Shown piece by piece: positions 8,959 to 21,995 of a stretch of DNA of 64,000 bases. The first letter of the stretch is position 1, and every line of letters begins with the position of its first letter. Source of the stretch: Misgurnus anguillicaudatus (Eukaryota; Chordata; Actinopteri; Cypriniformes; Cobitidae); assembly GCF_027580225.2 (NCBI RefSeq), contig NW_027395276.1, forward strand, positions 186,001-250,000, given 5' to 3'. A program made the translations under genes and the position numbers. The notes under the pieces are model-generated. The model was not told the origin of the DNA. It did not search any database and saw nothing but the letters and a program-made list of their open reading frames with translations.

Positions 8959-11044
8959 TATATACCCGATGGCACCTGTTCGCCCTACCGTCCCCCACGA
9001 AGGGGGAACCCGCCGGGTCCGCGGCCGGGAGGGTGCGCCTCGGTCGGCCCGGGGGACCGGAGATACTTCCGGTCAAAAATCCGAATTTCGTTACCGCGCC
9101 GCTCCGGCGGGGACGCCGACCCCGAGTCCGTGCGACCCCGTGGACCGGAGATACTTCCGGTCGAATATCCGAATTTCGTTAACGCGCCGCTCCGGCGCCT
9201 CGGGCCCGGGGCCTTCGACCTTCGGGTCGATTGTTCCGCCGGAGGGGCCCTTTCGAACGAGCCCACCCGCGAGTATCTGGCCCTTTCCTCGGCGGAGATA
9301 CGGGGGGCCGTTTCCGGATTTTCCCACGGCCGCTGCTCGGGCGCCTTAAGTCCGAGGACGTCGCCTTCGGGGTCGGTCGCTCTACCCGAGGGGACCTTTC
9401 GAACGAGCCCGCTCTCGACCCTCCGACCCTTTCCGCGGCCGAGATACGGCGGATCGAAAAAAAAAAAAAACGCTGGTCCGGAGTTCGCGCGCCCGTAGCG
9501 TCCGTTGCGTTCGTCCGCCGGAGGCGCGGCCGGTCTCGTTCGAAAAGTCTTTCCCGGGGCTTTTCGGCGACGCCGGCCCCGAGTCCGTGCGACCCCGGAG
9601 ACCGGAGATACTTCCGGTCGAATTTCGGAAAACTTCGAACGGCCGTATCTCGGGCGCCTCGGGCCCGGGTCCTTCGACCTTCGGGTCGATTGTTCCGCCG
9701 AAGGGACCCTTTCGAACGAGCCCACCCGCGAGTATCTGGCCCCTTCCGCGGCGGAGATACGGGGGGCCGTCTCCGGATTTTCCCACTGCCGCTGCTCGGG
9801 CGCCTTAAGTCCGAGGACGTCGCCCTCGGGGTCGTTCGCTCTACCCGAGGCGACCTTTCGAACGAGCCCGCCCTCGACCCTCCGACCCTTTCCGCGGCCG
9901 AGATACGGCGGTTCGAAAAAAAAAAAAACGCTCGTCCGGAGTTTGCGCGCCCGTAGCGTCCGCTGCGTTCGTCCGCCGGAGGCGCGGCCGGTCTCGTTCG
10001 AAAGGTCTCTCTCGGGGCTTTCCGGGGACGCCGGCCTCGGGTCCATGCGACCCCGGGGGCCGGAGATACGGACTTCCACCGCTGCACCTTTAAACGGCCG
10101 TAGCTCGGGCGCCTTAAGACCGAGACCTTAGCCCTTTGGGTCCCTTATCCTCCAGGAGGGGCCCTTTCCAACGACCCCACCCCCGTCTCCGTACCCCCTC
10201 CCCCGGCCGAGATACGACCCCGGGAACATCGCCCCGTCTACCCGACCACCGTGCACCCGAGGCCGGCCTCGGACCCCGCGACGGACACCCTGGAGCTTGT
10301 ACCCGTCGCACCGTTCGGTCCCTGCCATCCCACTCTTAAGCACTCCCCCACCGGACTAAGCCCCATCCTCCCGGCCCTTCTGGAGAACCAAACAGTTGGT
10401 CAACCCCAAAATTTCTCCAACTGTTGGTCAACCCGAAAGATTTTCCAGCAGTTGGTCAACCCCAATCGACTTAGGTTTTGGAGCGTTCGCGTTTCCAGCA
10501 GTTGGTCAACCTCAATCGACTTAGGTTTTGGAGCGTTCGCGTTTCCAGCAGTTGGTCAACCTCAATCGACTTAGGTTTTGGAGCGTTCGAGTTTCCAGCA
10601 GTTGGTCAACCTCAATCGACTTATGTTTTGGAGTGTTCACGTTTCCAGCAGTTGGTCAACCTCAATCGACTTAGGTTTTGGAGCGTTCGCGTTTCCAGCA
10701 GTTGGTCAACCTCAATCGACTTAGGCTCTGGAGCTTTCGCCTCTCCAGCAGTTGGTCAACCCCAACGACTTAGGCTCTTGAGCTTTCACTTCTCCAGCAG
10801 TTGGTCAACCCCATCGACTTAGGTTCTGGGGCGTTCGCTTCTCCTGCCATAGACTTAGGTTCTAGAGCTTTCGCCTCTCCGACAGTTGGTCAACCCCAAT
10901 CGACTTAGGCTCTGGAGCTTTCACTTCTCCAGCAGTTGGTCAACCCCATCGACTTAGGTTCTGGGGCGTTCGCTTCTCCTGCCATCGACTTAGGTTCTGG
11001 AGCTTTCGCCTCTCCGACAGTTGGTCAACCTCGATCGACTTAGC
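8959..11044. repeat. Unit U4 (2086 bp)
   Basis: This unit shares the U2/U3 deletion junction at about 9106-9112. A-tracts are at 9457-9470 (A14) and 9916-9928. It is the counterpart of U12: both have the same block length (1434 bp) and the same array variants (CTTATGTTTTGG, GTGTTCACG). Confidence 0.95.
10393..11044. repeat. 50-bp subrepeat array of U4 (652 bp, 13 dyad motifs)
   Basis: This array has the standard 652-bp layout with a diagnostic subrepeat reading CTTATG instead of CTTAGG and GTTCACG instead of GTTCGCG. The same variants recur in U12. Confidence 0.95.
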
Positions 11045-12795
11045 TATATACCCGATGGCACCTGTTCGCCCTACCGTCCCCCGCGAAGGGGGAACCCGCC
11101 GGGTCCGCGGCCGGGAGGGTGCGCCTCGGTCGGCCCGGGGGACCGGAGATACTTCCGGTCGAAAATCCGAATTTCGTTACCGCGCCGCTCCGGCGCCTCG
11201 GGCCCGGGTCCTTCGACCTTCGGGTCGGTCGGTCCGCCGGAGGGGCCCTTTCGAACGAGCCCACCCGGGAGTATCTGGCCCTTTCCGCGGCGGAGATACG
11301 GGGGGCCGTCTACGGATTTTCCCACGGCCGCTGCTCGGGCGCCTTAAGTCCGAGGACGTCGCCTTCGGGGTCGGTCGCTCTACCCGAGGGGACCTTTCAA
11401 ACGAGCCCGCCCTCGACCCTCCGACCCTTTCCGCGGCCGAGATACGGCGGTTCGAAAAAAAAAAAACGCTCGTCCGGAGTTCGCGCACCCGTAGCGTCCG
11501 CTGCGTTCGTCCGCCGGAGGCGCGGCCGGTCTCGTTCGAAAGGTCTCTCTCGGGGCTTTCCGGGGACGCCGACCCAGAGTCCGTGCGACCCCGTGGACCG
11601 GAGATACTTCCGGTCGAATATCCGAATTTTGTTAACGCGCCGCTCCGGCGCCTCGGGCCCGGGGCCTTCGACCTTCGGGTCGATTGTTCCGCCGGAGGGG
11701 CCCTTTCGAACGAGCCCACCCGCGAGTATCTGGCGCGGCCGGTCTCGTTCGAAAGGTCTCTCTCGGGGCTTTCCGGGGACGCCGGCCTCGGGTCCATGCG
11801 ACCCCGGGGGCCGGAGATACGGACTTCCACCGCTGCACCTTTAAACGGCCGTAGCTCGGGCGCCCTAAGACCGAGACCTTAGCCCTTTGGGTCCCTTATC
11901 CTCCAGGAGGGGCCCTTTCCAACGACCCCACCCCCGTCTCCGTACCCCCTCCCCCGGCCGAGATACGACCCCGGGAACATCGCCCCGTCTACCCGACCAC
12001 CGTGCACCCGAGGCCGGCCTCGGACCCCGCGACGGACACCCTGGAGCTCGTACCCGTCGCACCGTTCGGTCCCTGCCATCCCACTCTTAAGCACTCCCCC
12101 ACCGGACTAAGCCCCATCCTCCCGGCCCTTCTGGAGAACCAAACAGTTGGTCAACCCCAAAATTTCTCCAACCGTTGGTCAACCTGAAAGATTTTCCAGC
12201 AGTTGGTCAACCCCAATCGACTTAGGTTTTGGAGCGTTCGCGTTTCCAGCAGTTGGTCAACCTCAATCGACTTAGGTTTTGGAGCGTTCGCGTTTCCAGC
12301 AGTTGGTCAACCTCAATCGACTTAGGTTTTGGAGCGTTCGAGTTTCCAGCAGTTGGTCAACCTCAATCGACTTAGGTTTTGGAGTGTTCGCGTTTCCAGC
12401 AGTTGGTCAACCTCAATCGACTTAGGTTTTGGAGCGTTCGCGTTTCCAGCAGTTGGTCAACCTCAATCGACTTAGGCTCTGGAGCTTTCGCCTCTCCAGC
12501 AGTTGGTCAACCCCAACGACTTAGGCTCTTGAGCTTTCACTTCTCCAGCAGTTGGTCAACCCCATCGACTTAGGTTCTGGGGCGTTCGCTTCTCCTGCCA
12601 TAGACTTAGGTTCTAGAGCTTTCGCCTCTCCGACAGTTGGTCAACCCCAATCGACTTAGGCTCTGGAGCTTTCACTTCTCCAGCAGTTGGTCAACCCCAT
12701 CGACTTAGGTTCTGGGGCGTTCACTTCTCCTGCCATCGACTTAGGTTCTGGAGCTTTCGCCTCTCCGACAGTTGGTCAACCCCGATCGACTTAGC
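11045..12795. repeat. Unit U5 (1751 bp, single A-tract; large fusion deletion)
   Basis: This is one of the two shortest units. It has only one A-tract (11455-11466). The second module is cut at GAGTATCTGGC and joined to GCGGCCGGTCTCG (about 11731-11740), removing the rest of that module and the third module. U13 carries the same junction and the same private changes (GACCCAGAG, TTTTGTTAAC, GCCCTAAG). Confidence 0.95.
12144..12795. repeat. 50-bp subrepeat array of U5 (652 bp, 13 dyad motifs)
   Basis: Standard 652-bp layout. CAACCTGAAAG replaces CAACCCGAAAG in the second short subrepeat, and the near-3' copy reads GTTCACTTC, both shared with U13. Confidence 0.95.
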
Positions 12796-14791
12796 TATAT
12801 ACCCGATGGCACCTGTTCGCCCTACCGTCCCCCGCGAAGGGGGAACCCGCCGGGTCCGCGGCCGGGAGGGTGCGCCTCGGTCGGCCCGGGGGACCGGAGA
12901 TACTTCCGGTCGAATATCCGAATTTCGTTAACGCGCCGCTCCGGCGCCTCGGGCCCGGGGCCTTCGACCTTCGGGTCGATTGTTCCGCCGGAGGGGCCCT
13001 TTCGAACGAGCCCACCCGCGAGTATCTGGCCCTTTCCTCGGCGGAGATACGGGGGGCCGTTTCCGGATTTTCCCACGGCCGCTGCTCGGGCGCCTTAAGT
13101 CCGAGGACGTCGCCTTTGGGGTCGGTCGCTCTACCCGAGGGGACCTTTCAAACGAGCCCGCCCTCGACCCTCCGACCTTTTCCGCGGCCGAGATACGGCG
13201 GATCGAAAAAAAAAAAAACGCTGGTCCGGAGTTCGCGCGCCCGTAGCGTCCGTTGCGTTCGTCCGCCGGAGGCGCGGCCGGTCTCGATCGAAAGGTCTTT
13301 CCCGGGGCTTTTCGGCGACGCCGGCCCCGAGTCCGTGCGACCCCGGAGACCGGAGATACTTCCGGTCGAATTTCGGAAAACTTCGAACGGCCGTATCTCG
13401 GGCGCCTCGGGCCCGGGTCCTTCGACCTTCGGGTCGATTGTTCCGCCGGAGGGACCCTTTCGAACGAGCCCACCCGCGAGTATCTGGCCCCTTCCGCGGC
13501 GGAGATACGGGGGGCCGTTTCCGGATTTTCCCACTGCCGCTGCTCGGGCGCCTTAAGTCCGAGGACGTCGCCCTCGGGGTCGTTCGCTCTACCCGAGGCG
13601 ACCTTTCGAACGAGCCCGCCCTCGACCCTCCGACCCTTTCCGCGGCCGAGATACGGCGGTTCGAAAAAAAAAAAACGCTCGTCCGGAGTTCGCGCGCCCG
13701 TAGCGTCCGCTGCGTTCGTCCGCCGGAGGCGCGGCCGGTCTCGTTCGAAAGGTCTCTCTCGGGGCTTTCCGGGGACGCCGGCCTCGGGTCCATGCGACCC
13801 CGGGGGCCGGAGATACGGACTTCCACCGCTGCACCTTTAAACGGCCGTAGCTCGGGCGCCTTAAGACCGAGACCTTAGCCCTTTGGGTCCCTTATCCTCC
13901 AGGAGGGGCCCTTTCCAACGACCCCACCCCCGTCTCCGTACCCCCTCCCCCGGCCGAGATACGACCCCGGGAACATCGCCCCGTCTACCCGACCACCGTG
14001 CACCCGAGGCCGGCCTCGGACCCCGCGACGGACACCCTGGAGCTCGTACCCGTCGCACCGTTCGGTCCCTGCCATCCCACTCTTAAGCACTCCCCCACCG
14101 GACTAAGCCCCATCCTCCCGGCCCTTCTGGAGAACCAAACAGTTGGTCAACCCCAAAATTTCTCCAACTGTTGGTCAACCCGAAAGATTTTCCAGCAGTT
14201 GGTCAACCCCAATCGACTTAGGTTTTGGAGCGTTCGCGTTTCCAGCAGTTGGTCAACCTCAATCGACTTAGGTTTTGGAGCGTTCGCGTTTCCAGCAGTT
14301 GGTCAACCTCAATCGACTTAGGTTTTGGAGCGTTCGAGTTTCCAGCAGTTGGTCAACCTCAATCGACTTAGGTTTTGGAGTGTTCGCGTTTCCAGCAGTT
14401 GGTCAACCTCAATCGACTTAGGTTTTGGAGCGTTCGCGTTTCCAGCAGTTGGTCAACCTCAATCGACTTAGGCTCTGGAGCTTTCGCCTCTCCAGCAGTT
14501 GGTCAACCCCAACGACTTAGGCTCTTGAGCTTTCACTTCTCCAGCAGTTGGTCAACCCCATCGACTTAGGTTCTGGGGCGTTCGCTTCTCCTGCCATAGA
14601 CTTAGGTTCTAGAGCTTTCGCCTCTCCGACAGTTGGTCAACCCCAATCGACTTAGGCTCTGGAGCTTTCACTTCTCCAGCAGTTGGTCAACCCCATCGAC
14701 TTAGGTTCTGGGGCGTTCGCTTCTCCTGCCATCGACTTAGGTTCTGGAGCTTTCGCCTCTCCGACAGTTGGTCAACCCCGATCGACTTAGC
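12796..14791. repeat. Unit U6 (1996 bp, two modules)
   Basis: The first-type module is missing. The unit leader is joined directly to a second-type module through the shared ACCGGAGATACTTCCGG element (about 12892-12912). A-tracts are at 13206-13218 and 13664-13675. Its 5' end is also found at the start of U14, which continues as U7-like sequence. Confidence 0.94.
14140..14791. repeat. 50-bp subrepeat array of U6 (652 bp, 13 dyad motifs)
   Basis: Standard 652-bp layout, with CTGTTGGTCAAC as the second dyad. Confidence 0.95.
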
Positions 14792-17242
14792 TATATACCC
14801 GATGGCACCTGTTCGCCCTACCGTCCCCCGCGAAGGGGGAACCCGCCGGGTCCGCGGCCGGGAGGGTGCGCCTCGGTCGGCCCGGGGGTCCGGAGATACT
14901 TCCGGTCGAAAATCCGAATTTCGTTACCGCGCCGCTCCGGCGCCTCGGGCCCGGGTCCTTCGACCTTTGGGTCGTTCGGTCCGCCGGAGGGGCCCTTTCG
15001 AACGAGCCCACCCGCGAGTATCTGGCCCTTTCCGCGGCGGAGATACGGGGGGCCGTCTCCGGATTTTCCCACGGCCGCTGCTCGGGCGCCTTAAGTCCGA
15101 GGACGTCGCCTTCGGGGTCGGTCGCTCTACCCGAGGGGTCCTTTCAAACGAGCCCGCCCTCGACCCTCCGACCCTTTCCGCGGCCGAGATACGGCGGTTC
15201 GAAAAAAAAAAAACGCTCGTCCGGAGTTCGCGCGCCCGTAGCGTCCGCTGCGTTCGTCCGCCGGAGGCGGGGCCGGTCTCGTTCGAAAGGTCTCTCTCGG
15301 GGCTTTCCGGGGACGCCGACCCCGAGTCCGTGCGACCCCGTGGACCGGAGATACTTCCGGTCGAATATCCGAATTTCGTTAACGCGCCGCTCCGGCGCCT
15401 CGGGCCCGGGGCCTTCGAACTTCGGGTCGATTGTTCCGCCGGAGGGGCCCTTTCGAACGAGCCCACCCGCGAGTATCTGGCCCTTTCCTCGGCGGAGATA
15501 CGGGGGGCCGTCTCCGGATTTTCCCACGGCCGCTGCTCGGGCGCCTTAAGTCCGAGGACGTCGCCTTCGGTGTCGGTCGCTCTACCCGAGGGCACCTTTC
15601 GAACGAGCCCGCCCTCGACCCTCCGACCCTTTCCGCGGCCGAGATACGGCGGATCGAAAAAAAAAAAACGCTGGTCCGGAGTTCGCGCGCCCGTAGCGTC
15701 CGTTGCGTTCGTCCGCCGGAGGCGCGGCCGGTCTCGTTCGAAAGGTCTTTCCCGGGGCTTTTCGGCGACGCCAGCCCCGAGTCCGTGCGACCCCGGAGAC
15801 CGGAGATACTTCCGGTCGAATTTCAGAAAACTTCGAATGGCCGTATCTCGGGCGCCTCGGGCCCGGGTCCTTCGACCTTCGGGTCGATTGTTCCGCCGGA
15901 GGGACCCTTTCGAACGAGCCCACCCGCGAGTATCTGGCCCCTTCCGCGGCGGAGATACGGGGGGCCGTCTCCGGATTTTCCCACTGCCGCTGCTCGGGCG
16001 CCTTAAGTCCGAGGACGTCGCCCTCGGGGTCGTTCGCTCTACCCGAGGCGACCTTTCGAACGAGCCCGCCCTCGACCCTCCGACCCTTTCCGCGGCCGAG
16101 ATACGGCGGTTCGAAAAAAAAAAAAACGCTCGTCCGGAGTTCGCGCGCCCGTAGCGTCCGCTTCGTTCGTTCGCCGGAGGCGCGGCCGGTCTCGTTCGAA
16201 AGGTCTCTCTCGGGGCTTTCCGGGGACGCCGGCCTCGGGTCCATGCGACCCCGGGGGCCGGAGATACGGACTTCCACCGCTGCACCTTTAAACGGCCGTA
16301 GCTCGGGCGCCTTAAGACCGAGACCTTAGCCCTTTGGGTCCCTTATCCTCCAGGAGGGGCCCTTTCCAACGACCCCACCCCCGTCTCCGTACCCCCTCCC
16401 CCGGCCGAGATACGACCCCGGGAACATCGCCCCGTCTACCCGACCACCGTGCACCCGAGGCCGGCCTCGGACCCCGCGACAGACACCCTGGAGCTCGTAC
16501 CCGTCGCACCGTTCGGTCCCTGCCATCCCACTCTTAAGCACTCCCCCACTGGACTAAGCCCCATCCTCCCGGCCCTTCTGGAGAACCAAACAGTTGGTCA
16601 ACCCCAAAATTTCTCCAACCGTTGGTCAACCCGAAAGATTTTCCAGCAGTTGGTCAACCCCAATCGACTTAGGTTTTGGAGCGTTCGCGTTTCCAGCAGT
16701 TGGTCAACCTCAATCGACTTAGGTTTTGGAGCGTTCGCGTTTCCAGCAGTTGGTCAACCTCAATCGACTTAGGTTTTGGAGCGTTCGAGTTTCCAGCAGT
16801 TGGTCAACCTCAATTGACTTAGGTTTTGGAGTGTTCGCGTTTCCAGCAGTTGGTCAACCTCAATCGACTTAGGTTTTGGAGCGTTCGCGTTTCCAGCAGT
16901 TGGTCAACCTCAATCGACTTAGGCTCTGGAGCTTTCGCCTCTCCAGCAGTTGGTCAACCCCAACGACTTAGGCTCTTGAGCTTTCACTTCTCCAGCAGTT
17001 GGTCAACCCCATCGACTTAGGTTCTGGGGCGTTCGCTTCTCCTGCCATAGACTTAGGTTCTAGAGCTTTCGCCTCTCCGACAGTTGGTCAACCCCAATCG
17101 ACTTAGGCTCTGGAGCTTTCACTTCTCCAGCAGTTGGTCAACCCCATCGACTTAGGTTCTGGGGCGTTCGCTTCTCCTGCCATCGACTTAGGTTCTGGAG
17201 CTTTCGCCTCTCCGACAGTTGGTCAACCTCGATCGACTTAGC
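14792..17242. repeat. Unit U7 (2451 bp, three modules)
   Basis: This is a full three-module unit with A-tracts at 15202-15213, 15657-15668 and 16114-16126. Diagnostic variants GGGGTCCTTTC, GGCGGGGCCGG, CGAACTTCGGG and CTTCGTTCGTTCG define a subfamily with U8, U14 and U15. U16 shares only some of these. The leader has GGGGGTCCGG instead of GGGGGACCGG, and the first hairpin loop is TTTG. Confidence 0.95.
16591..17242. repeat. 50-bp subrepeat array of U7 (652 bp, 13 dyad motifs)
   Basis: Standard 652-bp layout with one CAATTGACTT subrepeat (a CpG to TpG type change) that also marks U8, U14 and U15. Confidence 0.95.
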
Positions 17243-19692
17243 TATATACCCGATGGCACCTGTTCGCCCTACCGTCCCCCGCGAAGGGGGAACCCGCCGG
17301 GTCCGCGGCCGGGAGGGTGCGCCTCGGTCGGCCCGGGGGACCGGAGATACTTCCGGTCGAAAATCCGAATTTCGTTACCGCGCCGCTCCGGCGCCTCGGG
17401 CCCGGGTCCTTCGACCTTCGGGTCGGTCGGTCCGCCGGAGGGGCCCTTTCGAACGAGCCCACCCGCGAGTATCTGGCCCTTTCCGCGGCGGAGATACGGG
17501 GGGCCGTCTCCGGATTTTCCCACGGCCGCTGCTCGGGCGCCTTAAGTCCGAGGACGTCGCCTTCGGGGTCGGTCGCTCTACCCGAGGGGTCCTTTCAAAC
17601 GAGCCCGCCCTCGACCCTCCGACCCTTTCCGCGGCCGAGATACGGCGGTTCGAAAAAAAAAAACGCTCGTCCGGAGTTCGCGCGCCCGTAGCGTCCGCTG
17701 CGTTCGTCCGCCGGAGGCGGGGCCGGTCTCGTTCGAAAGGTCTCTCTCGGGGCTTTCCGGGGACGCCGACCCCGAGTCCGTGCGACCCCGTGGACCGGAG
17801 ATACTTCCGGTCGAATATCCGAATTTCGTTAACGCGCCGCTCCGGCGCCTCGGGCCCGGGGCCTTCGAACTTCGGGTCGATTGTTCCGCCGGAGGGGCCC
17901 TTTCGAACGAGCCCACCCGCGAGTATCTGGCCCTTTCCTCGGCGGAGATACGGGGGGCCGTCTCCGGATTTTCCCACGGCCGCTGCTCGGGCGCCTTAAG
18001 TCCGAGGACGTCGCCTTCGGTGTCGGTCGCTCTACCCGAGGGCACCTTTCGAACGAGCCCGCCCTCGACCCTCCGACCCTTTCCGCGGCCGAGATACGGC
18101 GGATCGAAAAAAAAAAAACGCTGGTCCGGAGTTCGCGCGCCCGTAGCGTCCGTTGCGTTCGTCCGCCGGAGGCGCGGCCGGTCTCGTTCGAAAGGTCTTT
18201 CCCGGGGCTTTTCGGCGACGCCAGCCCCGAGTCCGTGCGACCCCGGAGACCGGAGATACTTCCGGTCGAATTTCGGAAAACTTCGAATGGCCGTATCTCG
18301 GGCGCCTCGGGCCCGGGTCCTTCGACCTTCGGGTCGATTGTTCCGCCGGAGGGACCCTTTCGAACGAGCCCACCCGCGAGTATCTGGCCCCTTCCGCGGC
18401 GGAGATACGGGGGGCCGTCTCCGGATTTTCCCACTGCCGCTGCTCGGGCGCCTTAAGTCCGAGGACGTCGCCCTCGGGGTCGTTCGCTCTACCCGAGGCG
18501 ACCTTTCGAACGAGCCCGCCCTCGACCCTCCGACCCTTTCCGCGGCCGAGATACGGCGGTTCGAAAAAAAAAAAAACGCTCGTCCGGAGTTCGCGCGCCC
18601 GTAGCGTCCGCTTCGTTCGTTCGCCGGAGGCGCGGCCGGTCTCGTTCGAAAGGTCTCTCTCGGGGCTTTCCGGGGACGCCGGCCTCGGGTCCATGCGACC
18701 CCGGGGGCCGGAGATACGGACTTCCACCGCTGCACCTTTAAACGGCCGTAGCTCGGGCGCCTTAAGACCGAGACCTTAGCCCTTTGGGTCCCTTATCCTC
18801 CAGGAGGGGCCCTTTCCAACGACCCCACCCCCGTCTCCGTACCCCCTCCCCCGGCCGAGATACGACCCGGGGAACATCGCCCCGTCTACCCGACCACCGT
18901 GCACCCGAGGCCGGCCTCGGACCCCGCGACAGACACCCTGGAGCTCGTACCCGTCGCACCGTTCGGTCCCTGCCATCCCACTCTTAAGCACTCCCCCACT
19001 GGACTAAGCCCCATCCTCCCGGCCCTTCTGGAGAACCAAACAGTTGGTCAACCCCAAAATTTCTCCAACCGTTGGTCAACCCGAAAGATTTTCCAGCAGT
19101 TGGTCAACCCCAATCGACTTAGGTTTTGGAGCGTTCGCGTTTCCAGCAGTTGGTCAACCTCAATCGACTTAGGTTTTGGAGCGTTCGCGTTTCCAGCAGT
19201 TGGTCAACCTCAATCGACTTAGGTTTTGGAGCGTTCGAGTTTCCAGCAGTTGGTCAACCTCAATTGACTTAGGTTTTGGAGTGTTCGCGTTTCCAGCAGT
19301 TGGTCAACCTCAATCGACTTAGGTTTTGGAGCGTTCGCGTTTCCAGCAGTTGGTCAACCTCAATCGACTTAGGCTCTGGAGCTTTCGCCTCTCCAGCAGT
19401 TGGTCAACCCCAACGACTTAGGCTCTTGAGCTTTCACTTCTCCAGCAGTTGGTCAACCCCATCGACTTAGGTTCTGGGGCTTTCGCTTCTCCTGCCATAG
19501 ACTTAGGTTCTAGAGCTTTCGCCTCTCCGACAGTTGGTCAACCCCAATCGACTTAGGCTCTGGAGCTTTCACTTCTCCAGCAGTTGGTCAACCCCATCGA
19601 CTTAGGTTCTGGGGCGTTCGCTTCTCCTGCCATCGACTTAGGTTCTGGAGCTTTCGCCTCTCCGACAGTTGGTCAACCTCGATCGACTTAGC
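17243..19692. repeat. Unit U8 (2450 bp, three modules)
   Basis: Nearly identical to U7. A-tracts are at 17653-17663, 18107-18118 and 18564-18576. The shared GACAGACACC variant links U7, U8 and U15. A private ACGACCCGGGG occurs near 18863. Confidence 0.95.
19041..19692. repeat. 50-bp subrepeat array of U8 (652 bp, 13 dyad motifs)
   Basis: Standard 652-bp layout with the CAATTGACTT marker and a private GGGGCTTTCGC near 19477. Confidence 0.95.
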
Positions 19693-21995
19693 TATATACC
19701 CGATGGCACCTGTTCGCCCTACCGTCCCCCGCGAAGGGGGAACCCGCCGGGTCCGCGGCCGGGAGGGTGCGCCTCGGTCGGCCCGGGGGACCGGAGATAC
19801 TTCCGGTCGAAAATCCGAATTTCGTTACCGCGCCGCTCCGGCGCCTCGGGCCCGGGTCCTTCGACCTTCGGGGTCGGTCGCTCTACCCGAGGGGACCTTT
19901 CAAACGAGCCCGCCCTCGACCCTCCGACCCTTTCCGCGGCCGAGATACGGCGGTTCGAAAAAAAAAAACGCTCGTCCGGAGTTCGCGCGCCCGTAGCGTC
20001 CGCTGCGTTCGTCCGCCGGAGGCGCGGCCGGTCTCGTTCGAAAGGTCTCTCTCGGGGCTTTCCGGGGACGCCGACCCCGAGTCCGTGCGACCCCGTGGAC
20101 CGGAGATACTTCCGGTCGAATATCCGAATTTCGTTAACGCGCCGCTCCGGCGCCTCGGGCCCGGGGCCTTCGACCTTCGGGTCGATTGTTCCGCCGGAGG
20201 GGCCCTTTCGAACGAGCCCACCCGCGAGTATCTGGCCCTTTCCTCGGCGGAGATACGGGGGGCCGTCTCCGGATTTTCCCACAGCCGCTGCTCGGGCGCC
20301 TTAAGTCCGAGGACGTCGCCTTCGGGGTCGGTCGCTCTACCCGAGGGGACATTTCGAACGAGCCCGCCCTCGACCCTCCGACCATTTCCGCGGCCGAGAT
20401 ACGGCGGATCGAAAAAAAAAAACGCTGGTCCGGAGTTCGCGCGCCCGTAGCGTCCGTTGCGTTCGTCCGCCGGAGGCGCGGCCGGTCTCGTTCGAAAGGT
20501 CTTTCCCGGGGCTTTTCGGCGACGCCGGCCCCGAGTCCGTGCGACCCCGGAGACCGGAGATACTTCCGGTCGAATTTCGGAAAACTTCGAACGGCCGTAT
20601 CTCGGGCGCCTCGGGCCCGGGTCCTTCGACCTTCGGGTCGATTGTTCCGCCGGAGGGACCCTTTCGAACGAGCCCACCCGCGAGTATCTGGCCCCTTCCG
20701 CGGCGGAGATACGGGGGGCCGTCTCTGGATTTTCCCACTGCCGCTGCTCGGGCGCCTTAAGTCCGAGGACGTCGCCCTCGGGGTCGTTCGCTCTACCCGA
20801 GGCGACCTTTCGAACGAGCCCGCCCTCGACCCTCCGACCCTTTCCGCGGCCGAGATACGGCGGTTCGAAAAAAAAAAAACGCTCGTCCGGAGTTCGCGCG
20901 CCCGTAGCGTCCGCTGCGTTCGTCCGCCGGAGGCGCGGCCGGTCTCGTTCGAAAGGTCTCTCTCAGGGCTTTCCGGGGACGCCGGCCTCGGGTCCATGCG
21001 ACCCCGGGGGCCGGAGATACGGACTTCCACCGCTGCACCTTTAAACGGCCGTAGCTCGGGCGCCTTAAGACCGAGACCTTAGCCCTTTGGGTCCCTTATC
21101 CTCCAGGAGGGGCCCTTTCCAACGACCCCACCCCCGTCTCCGTACCCCCTCCCCCGGCCGAGATACGACCCCGGGAACATCGCCCCGTCTACCCGACCAC
21201 CGTGCACCCGAGGCCGGCCTCGGAACCCGCGACGGACACCCTGGAGCTCGTACCCGTCGCACCGTTCAGTCCCTGCCATCCCACTCTTAAGCACTCCCCC
21301 ACCGGACTAAGCCCCATCCTCCCGGCCCTTCTGGAGAACCAAACAGTTGGTCAACCCCAAAATTTCTCCAACCGTTGGTCAACCCGAAAGATTTTCCAGC
21401 AGTTGGTCAACCCCAATCGACTTAGGTTTTGGAGCGTTCGCGTTTCCAGCAGTTGGTCAACCTCAATCGACTTAGGTTTTGGAGCGTTCGCGTTTCCAGC
21501 AGTTGGTCAACCTCAATCGACTTAGGTTTTGGAGCGTTCGAGTTTCCAGCAGTTGGTCAACCTCAATCGACTTAGGTTTTGGAGTGTTCGCGTTTCCAGC
21601 AGTTGGTCAACCTCAATCGACTTAGGTGTTGGAGCGTTCGCGTTTCCAGCAGTTGGTCAACCTCAATCGACTTAGGCTCTGGAGCTTTCGCCTCTCCAGC
21701 AGTTGGTCAACCCCAACGACTTAGGCTCTTGAGCTTTCACTTCTCCAGCAGTTGGTCAACCCCATCGACTTAGGTTCTGGGGCGTTCGCTTCTCCTGCCA
21801 TAGACTTAGGTTCTAGATCTTTCGCCTCTCCGACAGTTGGTCAACCCCAATCGACTTAGGCTCTGGAGCTTTCACTTCTCCAGCAGTTGGTCAACCCCAT
21901 CGACTTAGGTTCTGGGGCGTTCGCTTCTCCTGCCATCGACTTAGGTTCTGGAGCTTTCGCCTCTCCGACAGTTGGTCAACCCCGATCGACTTAGC
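19693..21995. repeat. Unit U9 (2303 bp; one-monomer deletion in the first module)
   Basis: Three A-tracts are present (19958-19968, 20412-20422, 20868-20879). The block is 148 bp shorter than a full three-module block because two adjacent monomers are fused at about 19862-19880 within a shared CCTTCGG(G)GTCGGTCG stretch. The 3' part matches U0. Confidence 0.94.
21344..21995. repeat. 50-bp subrepeat array of U9 (652 bp, 13 dyad motifs)
   Basis: Standard 652-bp layout. TAGGTGTTGG and CTAGATCTTTCG are shared only with the U0 array. Confidence 0.95.
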
